This document shows positions 11,300 through 20,536 of a DNA stretch of 22,183 nucleotides, piece by piece; position 1 is the stretch's first letter, and every line of letters begins with the position of its first letter. The DNA is taken from contig CAJPVJ010000620.1 of the NCBI GenBank assembly GCA_905397405.1, forward strand, positions 1 to 22,183, read 5' to 3'. Source of the DNA: Oppiella nova (lineage: Eukaryota > Arthropoda > Arachnida > Sarcoptiformes > Oppiidae). A program made the position numbers and the translations under genes. Below the pieces are notes generated by a model, which did no database searches, had not been told where the DNA came from, and was given only the letters and a program-made list of their open reading frames with translations.

Positions 11300-12184
11300 A
11301 TGTCTGAAAACAAGGATTTGACGAATCAATCAAAGGGTGAACCAAATAAACCAAATACTAAGACATCCCCAGGTATTGTAATTGATCTTAAAGTGCAAAC
11401 AGTTTACTATAAGTCAAATGAATTGACAGAATCTTCGCCCAAATCGAGTGAAACAGTGAAACAAAAAAGTGATCAAAAAGAGAAGAGTCCTGAAGGCGAT
11501 AAACACAAGACAAAAGACACTAAGACTAAGAATAAGTCAAAGAATAAAACAAAGAGAAACACAGACAATGATCATAAAGAGTGGATCAAATGCGGTGACT
11601 ATATCCTCACGGAGTTTGACAAATACGTGATCCAAGCGGACGACGAGTGGTTGACAGACACTGTCATTAATTCGGCCCAATTCCTGCTCCAGAAACAGTT
11701 CCCAGAGATTAAAGGCTTACAAAATGTTTTACTCAATGAAATCCACGAGTTTGTGGCCATTGAGGAGAATCAGACTTTTGTTCAGATCATTAACGACTCG
11801 GGAGATCATTGGTTAGTCCTATCAAACGCCAGGAGTGCCGATAAAAACAATGAGCTCTTTATGTATGACAGCAGTTGTTGTGACGCCAAGTCTTACGACT
11901 TGAATACGAAGATTGCGGTCCAAAAACTCATGAAATCAAAGAATATTAACCTTAAGATCCCGTACTGTACTCAACAAGAAGACGCCCATCAATGCGGTCT
12001 CTATGCCATCGCTTTCGCACACGTCTTGTGTTCGGGCGGAGAGCCGGCGGACATACTCTTCTCCAATAAGGCCGACCTCTTGCGCCGACACCTCTTCACG
12101 TGTTTCGAGAGGGGAGACTTCAGTCGATTCCCCACCGGATCTCAAACTATTGTCGACAAAACGATCATTAGATGCGACGTTTGA
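11300..12184 (+). CDS. Ulp1/SENP-like (C48) cysteine protease, intronless
   Basis: A single uninterrupted 294-residue frame. Residues 1-95 are a Lys/Ser-rich, probably disordered tail. Residues about 110-278 resemble the Ulp1 peptidase fold: DEWLTDTVINSAQFLL, then the catalytic candidates His170 (GDHWLVLS), Asp190 (MYDSS), Gln225 or Gln226 (CTQQEDAH) and Cys232 (HQCGLYAIAFAHVL). The pattern EWL.D..I..A..LL...FP...GLQ together with CGLYAIAFA matches a group of Ulp1-domain proteins that is widespread in invertebrates and often linked to transposons, rather than canonical SENP1-7. Family members cleave SUMO, NEDD8 or ubiquitin-like modifiers; the substrate here is unknown. It may be a domesticated transposon protease: I see no other transposon genes or terminal repeats nearby. 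Starts at ATG 11300, soon after the divergent promoter. Confidence 0.82.
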   Translation: MSENKDLTNQSKGEPNKPNTKTSPGIVIDLKVQTVYYKSNELTESSPKSSETVKQKSDQKEKSPEGDKHKTKDTKTKNKSKNKTKRNTDNDHKEWIKCGDYILTEFDKYVIQADDEWLTDTVINSAQFLLQKQFPEIKGLQNVLLNEIHEFVAIEENQTFVQIINDSGDHWLVLSNARSADKNNELFMYDSSCCDAKSYDLNTKIAVQKLMKSKNINLKIPYCTQQEDAHQCGLYAIAFAHVLCSGGEPADILFSNKADLLRRHLFTCFERGDFSRFPTGSQTIVDKTIIRCDV

Positions 12185-12411
12185 TCCCAAATCCTAACCT
12201 AATGTTAAAATGTTCTCAATTTTTATAACATTTTAAAAAAGTTTTTGTAGTCTTCATCAGTATTCACTAAATTTAACGGCAATAACAAAACGATCATTAG
12301 ATGCGACGTTTGATCCCAAATCCTAACCTAATGTTAAAATGTTCTCAATTTTTATAACATTTAAAAAAAGTTTTGTAGTCTTCATCAGTATTCACTAAAT
12401 TTAACAGCAAT
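12156..12411. repeat. About 129-bp tandem duplication over the 3' end of the protease gene
   Basis: Copy 1 (12156-12284) contains the last nine codons, the stop and the start of the 3' UTR. Copy 2 (12285-12411) repeats this at an offset of 129 bp with one substitution (aacggc against aacagc) and small length changes in A and T runs. Copy 2 is non-coding because the stop precedes it. AATAAA follows at 12414-12419 and is the likely poly(A) signal. Confidence 0.93.
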
Positions 12412-12509
12412 TCAATAAAAATATTCATTAATTTACAGATCGTTTATTGCTTACTATTAACAGATGAAAATGTGAATAAAACAAAGAATTTATGACTTAT
12501 TAGTTAACA

Positions 12510-13991
12510 CTAAGTCTGTAAGAGACCACAAATGAGTAGAAAATACAGAATCCCTTCGACTACTAAATGATAGTAGAATTCAAAATCAATTAATCTAATG
12601 CTTAAGATATAGAAACCAATGTATATTTGACTGGAATAGCGTTCAATGAAACTGGAAATCTTCATCCTTTGCTTCAAAGTTTGAATTTGCTTTACTTTCA
12701 TTAAGTTCATAGTTTTGCTCAATTGAATGGCTGTTGAGTTGAGTTTTATATAAACTTTATTCGCCTATAAAATGATATAATTTAAACATTTTTCTAGAGT
12801 TATGACAATTAGCAAACTACTAACCCTTTTATGAAGAATAGCGGAAAACAGTGACAATTGTGTAATCAATGCAAACATATTGAAGTTTAATAACAGAGAG
12901 AATACCAAAACAGTGGGATTTATGGGCAGAAATAGGAATACATAGAATTCAAAGAGTAATTGTGGGATATATGAACAAAAACAGATTGTTATATATTTAC
13001 TCCAATACTCGTTATAGTGCAAAACATCGGCATTTGTATCGTCTAATTCTGCCATAATTACATCCAATTGTCTCCGGACTTCAATCACAAATGAATTCAT
13101 TTCCTTCAATGAACTCTTTTCCGACAAATAGCTGTAGTTTTTATGTAGTATTTCCAAGTGTTCGTCAATTTCTTCGTACCTTAGCTTAAGATAATAGCAG
13201 ACAATATCGAGAGAGCCGGGCAATAGTCCCATATTAGAAGTGATATAAAAGGTCCAGATCATCTCATACAGAGTCCAGGGTACGCCAAACAGCATCAAAT
13301 CATACCACGTCTCGCAATTCAATAGGAATGACACGAATACGCAAATAGAGTACGGGATGTGGACACTGATGGTTGACATTATACCCCTCTTATACGTCAC
13401 TTTCATCTTATCCCTCAGTCTTTTGATGTGAGTTTTGTTACTAAGTTTGGCTTCTTCGGCGGTAATGAGTCCCTGGATATACTTGAATGGCAAACACCAG
13501 CTCTTAAGCCTTTTATCGGCAAACATGTTGACGGAACAGTAGGCCGGCACCAGAATAACTGCCGCCAAAAATACCACCTGATGTGCAATGTATGGCTTTC
13601 CCCACCACGGCTTAAAGTCACCCAAATATAGGAAATATCGGGTATAGCTCGCGGGTATAAAGCACTCGATTACTGTCCGAAATACGTTTGACAACAGGAA
13701 TGTCAGTACAATCTTGTTATACCTCCGGAATATATGACTAGTTTTGCGGTTATTCTCGTAGGGGATCACCCCATCAAACAGTGAACATACTTTGAACGCC
13801 AAATCATAGTTAAGTGTCTCCTCTGATGGCAATCTTCGGTTCAAAGCAATCGTTTCGTTCACTTCGTGCTCTTCTGAAGACATTTCTGGAATCGATTCCA
13901 ACAAATATTTCTCAAAAGGCAATGAAACAAATCTTAAGTAACTTGTATTGTGGTCACCATAGAATCTACTTTCAAATAAGTTAAACTTCAT
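12510..13991 (-). CDS. Gustatory-receptor-like 7TM chemoreceptor
   Basis: A long first exon (about 12821-13991) and a C-terminal exon (12510-12730) encode about 460 residues. The first exon has an N-terminal cytoplasmic tail and at least five or six hydrophobic segments, for example KIVLTFLLSNVF, AHQVVFLAAVILVPAY, SICVFVSFLL, YITICFCSYIPQLLFEFYVF and VFSLLLNFNMFALITQLSLF. The second exon adds SSQIYIGFY followed by a last helix ending at LLICGLLQT. Length, long intracellular loop and the short last exon with the final helix fit the insect-type gustatory receptor superfamily (7tm_7), which is expanded in mites. Phase requires a phase-1 donor at 12821 or 12818; both are weaker than the phase-0 gttagt beside them. 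The minus-strand poly(A) signal TTTATT at 12443-12448 lies close to that of the converging protease gene. Ligand unknown. Confidence 0.75.
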
Positions 13992-15060
13992 TAGAGTTTG
14001 GTTATTTAACTTTTATTGCAAGGTTATAATGGTATATAATTTTAGTAAAAGTAATAAAAATGTTTTGTAATCAATGTAATTAAGAATGCACTTAATAAGT
14101 GGCAATTAGTGTTAAAATTGAACAATATTATAATTCAGTATTGAAAAAATCTATTTAAAAAGCAAAATAAAGATTTTATTTATGAATATGTTTTTACGGA
14201 CACATGTTCTTATGATACAGTATTTACATTTAAATGTAGTTTGAATTAAACACAATACTTACTGCCATTCAATGAAACCTTAATTATCATAAAAACCGAT
14301 AATTGCTTCATTTTCTACATTTAATGCACTTTTAAAAATTATATAAACAGAAAATTTCATTTAAGACATAATAACAACATTTTAGGACAAAATCTCATAT
14401 ATTCCGTGACAACAGAATATTTCTCTTTATATTTTTAAATTATTGTCACAATTCATAGCAAAATATATCTCATAATATCACATTGACTGACATTAAAAAT
14501 AATGCTTTTCAGTATAAGTTTGTTAGAAATTAGATTAATATCATAAAATCGTTGATGATTTACAGTAAACTTTGATAAATAAGACTATTTATAAACTACC
14601 TATACAATATTTATATATTGATGTGTGAAATGTAACATAAGTTTTTAAAAATATTATACAGTATTCCCTTAAAATCAATATAATTTTTACATTTAAAAAA
14701 TTTTAATTTAAACTTTAATTCTAAAAATTCTGTACATAATAGTAAATATTTAAATATAGGAATATTCTGTAGGTAATGATAAAGTGCGGTAGAATGTGAG
14801 CTAAATTTATATTTATATAAAAATATTTCACTTATATTTCCTTTAGTCAAACAATTCAATACAATTGAGTTGATTATAATGAAGTAAATTATAATAAGAA
14901 ATGGATAGAGATTGGGATGTGAATGAGTGGTTGCAAAGGAATTAGGGTTTCCTATGAGTTTCCTATGTAACAAATCTTGACAAACAAAAAGTGCAATCAT
15001 TATAATCTAATTAAATTAAATTAATTATATAATAAAATCATATAAAGCATAATAAAACAT
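13992..15060. other. AT-rich intergenic region
   Basis: About 1.07 kb of very AT-rich sequence. A 129-codon frame on the minus strand (14611-15000) is composed of Ile/Leu/Phe/Lys/Tyr as expected for random AT-rich DNA and has no recognisable domain. I see no repeat or RNA gene. Confidence 0.6.
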
Positions 15061-15075
15061 AAATCAACTGTCGAG

Positions 15076-15199
15076 TGATGCAAGAGTAAAGTGACCAGGA
15101 TGATGGGCTCATAGGCAACCCACCAGTGGATCCAATAGTCTTTGAACCACTTTTCTTAAGACACGATCTCTCCAGCGATTGGTGCACTCAATGACGTCA
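15076..15199 (+). promoter_or_regulatory. Possible stress-response elements upstream of the ERdj5 gene
   Basis: A locally GC-richer block (15060-15310) precedes the ERdj5 start. It holds TGATGCAAG (15076-15084), which fits the C/EBP-ATF composite TGATGNAAN; CCAAT (15131-15135); an inverted CCAAT (attgg, 15178-15182); and a perfect CRE-type palindrome TGACGTCA (15192-15199). ERdj5 genes are induced by the unfolded-protein response, so such sites would make sense, but these are only short motif matches. Confidence 0.35.
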
Positions 15200-15390
15200 A
15201 CTATGTGTTGAGCCAAAGGGTTGAGAGGTTTTTGAACACATGTTTTGTGTAAACAATAGACAAATGCATTGACAGTGCGATCGGCGCCCAAATGTGCGAC
15301 AAATCATTGAATTAACACTTCATTTGTATCACAAATGCAATCAATAGTGAGTTAAAAGTATTTATCGCATAATAAATACCGCATCTAATC

Positions 15391-18300
15391 ATGAAATACA
15401 CGATTTGTCACCACTTGTTGTCACATATATTGACATTTTGTATATTCAGTGAAAGTTTTATAGTTTTATTCATTTTTAATCACCCATTGAATGGTGTCTT
15501 GTGTGCGGATCAACCAAATGGTGAAGACTATTACCAATTGTTGGGCATTACGAGGGATGCGGACAATCGGCTCATTAGGAAAGCCTTCAAACAGTTGGCG
15601 CTCACCAGACATCCCGACAAAAACCCGGTTATTATCACCGCTGAAGACATTTTGCCATTACTTGATATCATTTGATTGACTCATACTTTAGTTTCATTAG
15701 AAATAAGTTTAGTTTAATTTACTTAACAATGAGTTGCCGGGGTTTAACCCCCCGTAGATAAACACTATAGCTATGGGTGAGGGGGTGTGGCATACAGTGT
15801 ACTATTTGATAGACTTTTAAAAAGTTTTCAAGTATTGATTGACTTTTAAATTAAAAAGTTTAATGCATTTGTCATTTAGTTAACACATCATATGATGTCA
15901 AGTAATTGAGTCTTGGTCACTTTGAGATAATTGATTTGAGTATTAATTTTATTTCTATATATTGTCTACAGAATGATCCCAAAGCTCACGACAACTTCCT
16001 GAAGATCACCCGCGCATATGAAGTGCTTAAAGTATGGCATCTGATCCCATAAACCATTCATAAACTTGTGTCCAGTCTTTGAATTGAGATAAATATCACG
16101 TGTTTTGTATGAAAAGGACGACGAAATGCGTAAGAAGTACGACATGTATGGCGAGGACGGCCTCAAAGACGAGGGCACCGGTAGACCGCAGTACCACTCG
16201 TGGAAGTACTACAACGAAGACTTCGGTATATATGATAACGACGAGGAGATCATCACTCTGTCGAAGAGCGACTTCGAGCAGTCGGTCACTAATAGCCCAT
16301 ACGTTTGGTTCATAAACTACTACTCCCCTCAATGCTCGCACTGTCACCACTTGGCGCCCGATTGGCGCAAATTAGCCAAAGAATTGGATTCTGTTATACG
16401 TATCGGTGCCGTCAATTGCGAGGAGGACTGGGTGTTGTGTCGCCAACAGAATGTCCGCTCCTATCCATCACTTATTTTCTATCCTAATGTGAGTCTTAAG
16501 ACTTTTTTTGGAGATATTTTGTGGTTTTAATCGGTGCCGTCAATTGCGAGGAGGACTGGGTGTTGTGTCGCCAACAGAATGTCCGCTCCTATCCATCACT
16601 TATTTTCTATCCTAATGTGAGTCTTAAGACTTTTTTTGGAGATATTTTGTGGTTTTACGACTGATTTTATATTTTTGTTATTTAAAAGTATGAGAAATAC
16701 GAAGGGAAACGAGACACGGAATCGATGGTTGAGTATGTGTTGAATCAGTTGCGGCCACAGATGATCACTATTGATAAACTCAATTTGGATTCATTTCATT
16801 TGCATTCTTCCGAGTCTAATGAGCGCACAAATTATATACAAACAACTCAGTCATCAACTCAGTGGTGGCTCTTAAGTGTTTGTGTCGACAATAAGGGTAT
16901 TATTGATTTAAACAAAACTTATCATTACTTTAATTAATTTTTTTGGTTTTGACGAATAGATTGCATATTCTCTGACACCCAGAAGATGGTGGCAATAATG
17001 TTGGAGAATGTGGTAAACATCGCACAAGTATACTGTGATAGCAGTGATAAAGTGGTTTGCGATCGCTTTGGTATCACTGAATCAAAAGTGGCGTTATTTC
17101 AAGACATTAGAGGAGATCCTCAAAATTATGCTGAAATCGTCGGCGCCGACCAATCAGTCGAAGCCAAACACATATTCANGACATTAGATCCAAATATTTT
17201 TGAAGATAAGGTCACAAACCCCGTTCCCACTGGCAAGCCATGGTTTGTTGACTTCTTTGCACCGGTAGGTTTAATGATTTGCTACCTTATACAGTAATAT
17301 ACCGGTAGTAACAGTATTAATCTATTGATACAGTGGTGTCCGCCGTGTATGAAACTAATGCCAGAAATCCGAAAGGCGTCGCGAAGTGCTAATCATTTGG
17401 TTAACTTCGGGACCATTGACTGTACGGTTCATTCATCGATGTGTAGAAAAGTGAGACAAATATTTTCTTATGATTTTGAATTTGTTTTAAACTCATCGGT
17501 ATTTCTTGACTTGGATTCCAGTATAACATCAGATCTTACCCGACAGTCCTTCTGTACAACTCATCGGTTGCCCATCAGTTTCATGGCTCGCATTCAGAAC
17601 ACGATTTGATTGATTTTATTCATGTAATTCACAAACAAAATGATATTGTTTTGTGTCTCAACCAAATTGTATAATTTTTAGGAGACTTTGTTTCCATCGG
17701 TCACTCATTTGACTCCCGAGACGTTTAAGGAAATGGTGGACAAGAAGAAGACGACGACTCTATGGTTAGTGGACTTCTTCGCGCCGTGGTGTGGACCCTG
17801 TCAACGACTGGCCCCTCAATGGACTAAATTAGCGAAATTACTTAAAGACGAGCCCAATGTGATGGTGGGCTCCGTTGACTGTCAGGCGTACTCACAGTTT
17901 TGTAGCGATTTGGGCGTCAGATCCTACCCAACCATTCGCTTATATCCGTACAAAGATAGCAAACATTACTCTAAAGATCAAAAGTTTCAGTCAGTATTTG
18001 AATGTTTGGTCTTTAATTCAAATATTTATTTTTTTATATGAATTTTTAGTCTATTTAATGGGAATAATAGGGACGCGGAGTCCCTACGAGTTTGGGCCTA
18101 TAATTTCATTACCAGTTCTGTCAAAGAGGTCGATAGCGAGCTATACAAGTTCTTCAACTAATTTAGATTCTGACATACCGAGTATCTGAAGATGTGGGGG
18201 ACCACGAGAGTGACGTGGATAAAACGTGGTCTTAAACTTCAGTAAAGTTTCCAAACCTTATAAAAATCAATCTTATAACTCATTGATTGATAAATTGTGA

Positions 18301-18617
18301 CAAATTTTGAATTGAATTGAACTCTAGAAACTAAAAGGGAAGGTAAAGACAGGTAAAGTAAACTGTCAGACATTGGGACACTTGTGTAGAGAAGCGGCTG
18401 TAAATGCTTACCCGACACTTAAATTATACGATAAATCCGCTAAATCGGCAAAAGGCATACCCGTCGAGGGCTTCGGTGCCAAAGATATCGTGCCTTTTGT
18501 TGAGAATTTCTTATCCGATAGTTCACAAGAAGTAAGTCTTTTTGTTAATATTATTTTTATTTGTATTCTAATTAATATTTTATACTTTTACAGAATATAA
18601 TTCGAGACGAATTGTGA
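15391..18617 (+). CDS. DNAJC10: DNAJC10/ERdj5-like ER J-domain disulfide reductase, two segments missing
   Basis: Exons: 15391-15627, 15972-16031, 16117-16488, 16689-16896, 16960-17264, 17334-17450, 17522-17623, 17682-17989, 18050 to an uncertain donor before the TAA at 18159, 18328-18531 and 18594-18617. ERdj5 works with BiP in the ER lumen, reducing disulfides for ER-associated degradation. The start is a hydrophobic signal segment, then a J domain with HPD at residues 74-76. Thioredoxin domains follow: CSHC (residues 172-175), a Cys-poor non-catalytic Trxb domain, CPPC (exon 17334) and CGPC (exon 17682). The last exon ends in RDEL, an ER-retrieval signal. Compared with the vertebrate protein, one Trxb domain of roughly 110 residues is absent at the N at 17179. 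The CXXC half of the last thioredoxin domain is also absent between 18161 and 18328. The gene is identified with high confidence; its completeness is doubtful. Confidence 0.9.
16402..16657. repeat. Perfect 128-bp tandem duplication across an exon end and splice donor
   Basis: 16402-16529 and 16530-16657 are identical by eye at an offset of 128 bp. Each copy holds the last 87 bp of ERdj5 exon 3 (atcggtgccgtcaattgcg...), its gtgagt donor and 41 bp of intron. The second copy lacks an acceptor, and reading through the first copy hits a stop, so the first donor probably splices directly to 16689 and the second copy stays intronic. It provides a decoy donor at 16617. Confidence 0.95.
17179..17179. 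other. Single ambiguous base (N) at a domain junction in ERdj5
   Basis: This is the only N in the window. It lies in a codon (ANG) between a segment that resembles the end of the first Trxb domain (SVEAKHIF, against vertebrate SLDAKEIY) and one that resembles the start of the CPPC domain (TLDPNIF, against TLGPQNF). The frame continues across it. Confidence 0.95.
18211..18218 (+). promoter_or_regulatory. TGACGTGG motif inside the late ERdj5 region
   Basis: An exact match to the UPRE consensus TGACGTGG (the XBP1/ATF6 type) lies in a small GC-richer patch, with aacgtgg 8 bp further on. It falls in the non-coding stretch where the CXXC half of the last thioredoxin domain would be expected. An 8-bp match can arise by chance. 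Confidence 0.25.
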
Positions 18618-18974
18618 TAAAAGTTACCCTAATATAATGAAACGTTTACAAAATTACAATCTATTTATAACAAGACTTTATTTCTAATAATTTATTCTTA
18701 TTTTCTCTATATTTTACAATATTTCTTATTTTTACAATCAGCCATTGAATTACAATTTACAAGCCATTTTTAGTTTATTTTGTGAAATAAATTATGTTTT
18801 TTAATTTGCAATAAAGATATGCTTTATTTACAATACTTTAAGAATTGAATTCATATTAATTTAGTTTCTATTTAGAAATTGACATATTTTTAAGTTTAGA
18901 GATTTTATGGCAAAATAAAACAAAATTTATATAAAAAGCAAATTTTTGTGTGACTTTCAGAAGCGAGTAACCGG
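18618..18974. terminator. 3' flank of ERdj5 with poly(A) signals; AT-rich
   Basis: AATAAA occurs at 18786-18791 and 18810-18815, plausible cleavage signals for ERdj5. TTTATT motifs near 18677 and 18690 read as AATAAA on the minus strand and could end the converging small membrane-protein transcript. No gene is visible in this stretch. Confidence 0.5.
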
Positions 18975-19253
18975 TCAGACGGGGTCTGGTATAGTACTCT
19001 GGACTTTATTATCTCCCGGGCCGGGAAGGAACTCCTCAGTGCTCTGTCGGGTAACTGCGCTCTGGTCAAAGGATCCGATGGTCAGACTACCCGGTTTGGG
19101 GACTGACATCGCCTTTGCACCGGTAGTCACTCGCTTTTTGGGTTTGGATTTATTACTGAATTTGATTGTGTAGACCGCGTAAGCAATTATAATCAACACC
19201 AATATTACGGCCATTACTACCAACACTATAATAGAAATGTCCAGATCACTCAT
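18975..19253 (-). CDS. Small single-pass membrane protein (92 residues)
   Basis: A complete frame from ATG 19253 to TGA 18975. A short acidic N-terminus (MSDLD) is followed by one strong transmembrane helix (ISIIVLVVMAVILVLIIIA, about residues 6-25), then a basic stop-transfer stretch (KFSNKSKPKKR). The remaining 50 residues are polar, Ser/Thr/Pro/Gly-rich and end in PDPV. The charge pattern predicts N-terminus out and C-terminus in the cytosol. The coding part is GC-richer than its flanks, which supports a real gene. No family recognised. Confidence 0.6.
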   Translation of the reverse strand: MSDLDISIIVLVVMAVILVLIIIAYAVYTIKFSNKSKPKKRVTTGAKAMSVPKPGSLTIGSFDQSAVTRQSTEEFLPGPGDNKVQSTIPDPV

Positions 19254-19746
19254 GTCTTCAGCTATACTCTGATAATCGCCTCAAACTTCAGATAATCTTT
19301 GAATTGAATGAAAGAAAACGTTATTTGCATTCAATTCAAACTCAAACATTAAATCATAATAAATGTTAAAATCGCGTGAATTGTGGCAATAGTTGTGTTG
19401 CCATCAGATTCTTGTGTAAAACTTTTACATTGAATTCAATTGAATCTCTATTTCTGTCGCTTTTCATCATTATTTTCATTCAAATTTAAATAAAAAGCAG
19501 AGATTTTAAATAATCTTGAATTAAAAGTTTTAATGTAATTTACTGTTGTATTGAAGCTATAACGAAAAAACAGACCCTCTGGGAAACAGCCTGGATACAA
19601 TACTTATATAAGAATTGATTTTGTATTACAAAAATATTTGAGTATTTCATGTGAAATGTAATATAATTTGGAAATAAATACAGAAATGAAAGTTAAAAAC
19701 AAATTGAAAACATTTTGAAAATAAATTCTTCTAAAATTCAAATAAT
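19254..19746. other. AT-rich intergenic region with one copy of a repeated upstream module
   Basis: No coding frame is seen. About 180 bp upstream of the small membrane-protein start lies a module (19430-19504) that resembles one at 20751-20827. Confidence 0.55.
19430..19504. repeat. Upstream module, copy 1
   Basis: Shares with 20751-20827 the order of a caattgaat palindromic core, a T-rich ctctatttct segment, ttttcatca, and a terminal aaaaagcag followed by gatt. By eye about four fifths of positions match in the best 33 bp (19437-19469 against 20759-20791). Here the TATA-like part reads taaataaaaag. No plus-strand gene follows. Confidence 0.55.
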
Positions 19747-20536
19747 TTAAACCAAAAGGACAGTCAGTATAGACATTACTGTCATCGCCACCGATATATG
19801 CATGGGTACAGCACTGCCGGTATGGGCTGCAGGTTTCGGGTCCAGTGGCGGCGCCTTCGTTGCAGCATTTCCGACGGGTGTGTCATTACGTGATTGTGTT
19901 TGGTCTGCGTTTCTAAGGTCCGGCTTTAGGCACCCCATCCCCAGCATACGTGGCGGGCCACGCGGTTTCAGCTGGAGAAAGAGCGGAAGGGGTGTGTTTT
20001 TCTTGATATCGCACGGGAAGTAGTCGGCGCAGTCCGGGTTCAGCACCTTTTTTGAGGCCAATGGCGTACACAAAGGGATACTCAGACTTATGCCAAACGC
20101 TTTGCGACAGCTTTTCACCAGTTTTTCATTGTAATCAATGAATTCAGACTTTTTCACTGGTTTGCAATACTTTGTGAACTGTAAGAGAGGGGACGGGTAT
20201 GTGAATGGTATGGACAGGTATTGAGTCACCTCTTGATGGTGTGGTTTAAGTGATTGCAATGGCATTGAAGACAATATTTACAATTTTCTGTGCGAGACAG
20301 CTGTGCTCGAAGTCCCGACAACAGGCCTCCTTTGACTCGGCGTACTGTCGACTCGGGTCCCATCGGGTGTTACGACAGGGTTGGGTGTAGTCGAGCTCCC
20401 GACGCACTTTGTGGTTGTTTTGTTCAGTGCACTCAAACGTACCGTACTCTGAGGGCACGGCCTTCACCACCAGCACATCCCTGGCCCACAATACTAGACA
20501 TACCAACAGCATCGGAGTGTGTGATAAAGCTTTCAT
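19747..20536 (-). CDS. Cys-rich secreted, probably GPI-anchored protein
   Basis: Two exons, 20282-20536 and 19747-20178, join in phase 0 over a 103-bp intron (ATT|gtaaat donor; ccctctcttacag acceptor), giving 228 residues. The N-terminus is a signal peptide (MKALSHTPMLLVCLVLWA...). The mature part has 11 Cys, including FEC (residue 36), QPC (54), ACC (72-73), HSC (80), and YCKP, SCRK, LCTP, DCAD, PCDI and GMGC in exon 2. A Thr/Asn/Pro-rich stalk follows, ending in a hydrophobic tail (HISVAMTVMSILTVLLV) with a small-residue GSA site in front, typical of a GPI-anchor signal. An odd number of Cys suggests one free Cys or intermolecular pairing. No known family recognised; likely a cell-surface protein. 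Confidence 0.72.

Noticed and set aside
11936-12197. Overlapping frames on both strands in the protease exon
   Set aside because: Shadows of the intact Ulp1-like frame.
14611-15000. 129-codon minus-strand frame with hydrophobic stretches
   Set aside because: Composition follows base composition and there is no recognisable motif; considered random.
15109-15306. Minus-strand frame without ATG upstream of ERdj5 (ends RLLDPLVGCL)
   Set aside because: Looks somewhat protein-like, but has no ATG, and no splice partner was found; it lies in the GC-richer promoter block of ERdj5.
16100-16350. Antisense and alternative frames over ERdj5 exon 3
   Set aside because: The exon matches ERdj5 clearly in one frame; the others are shadows.
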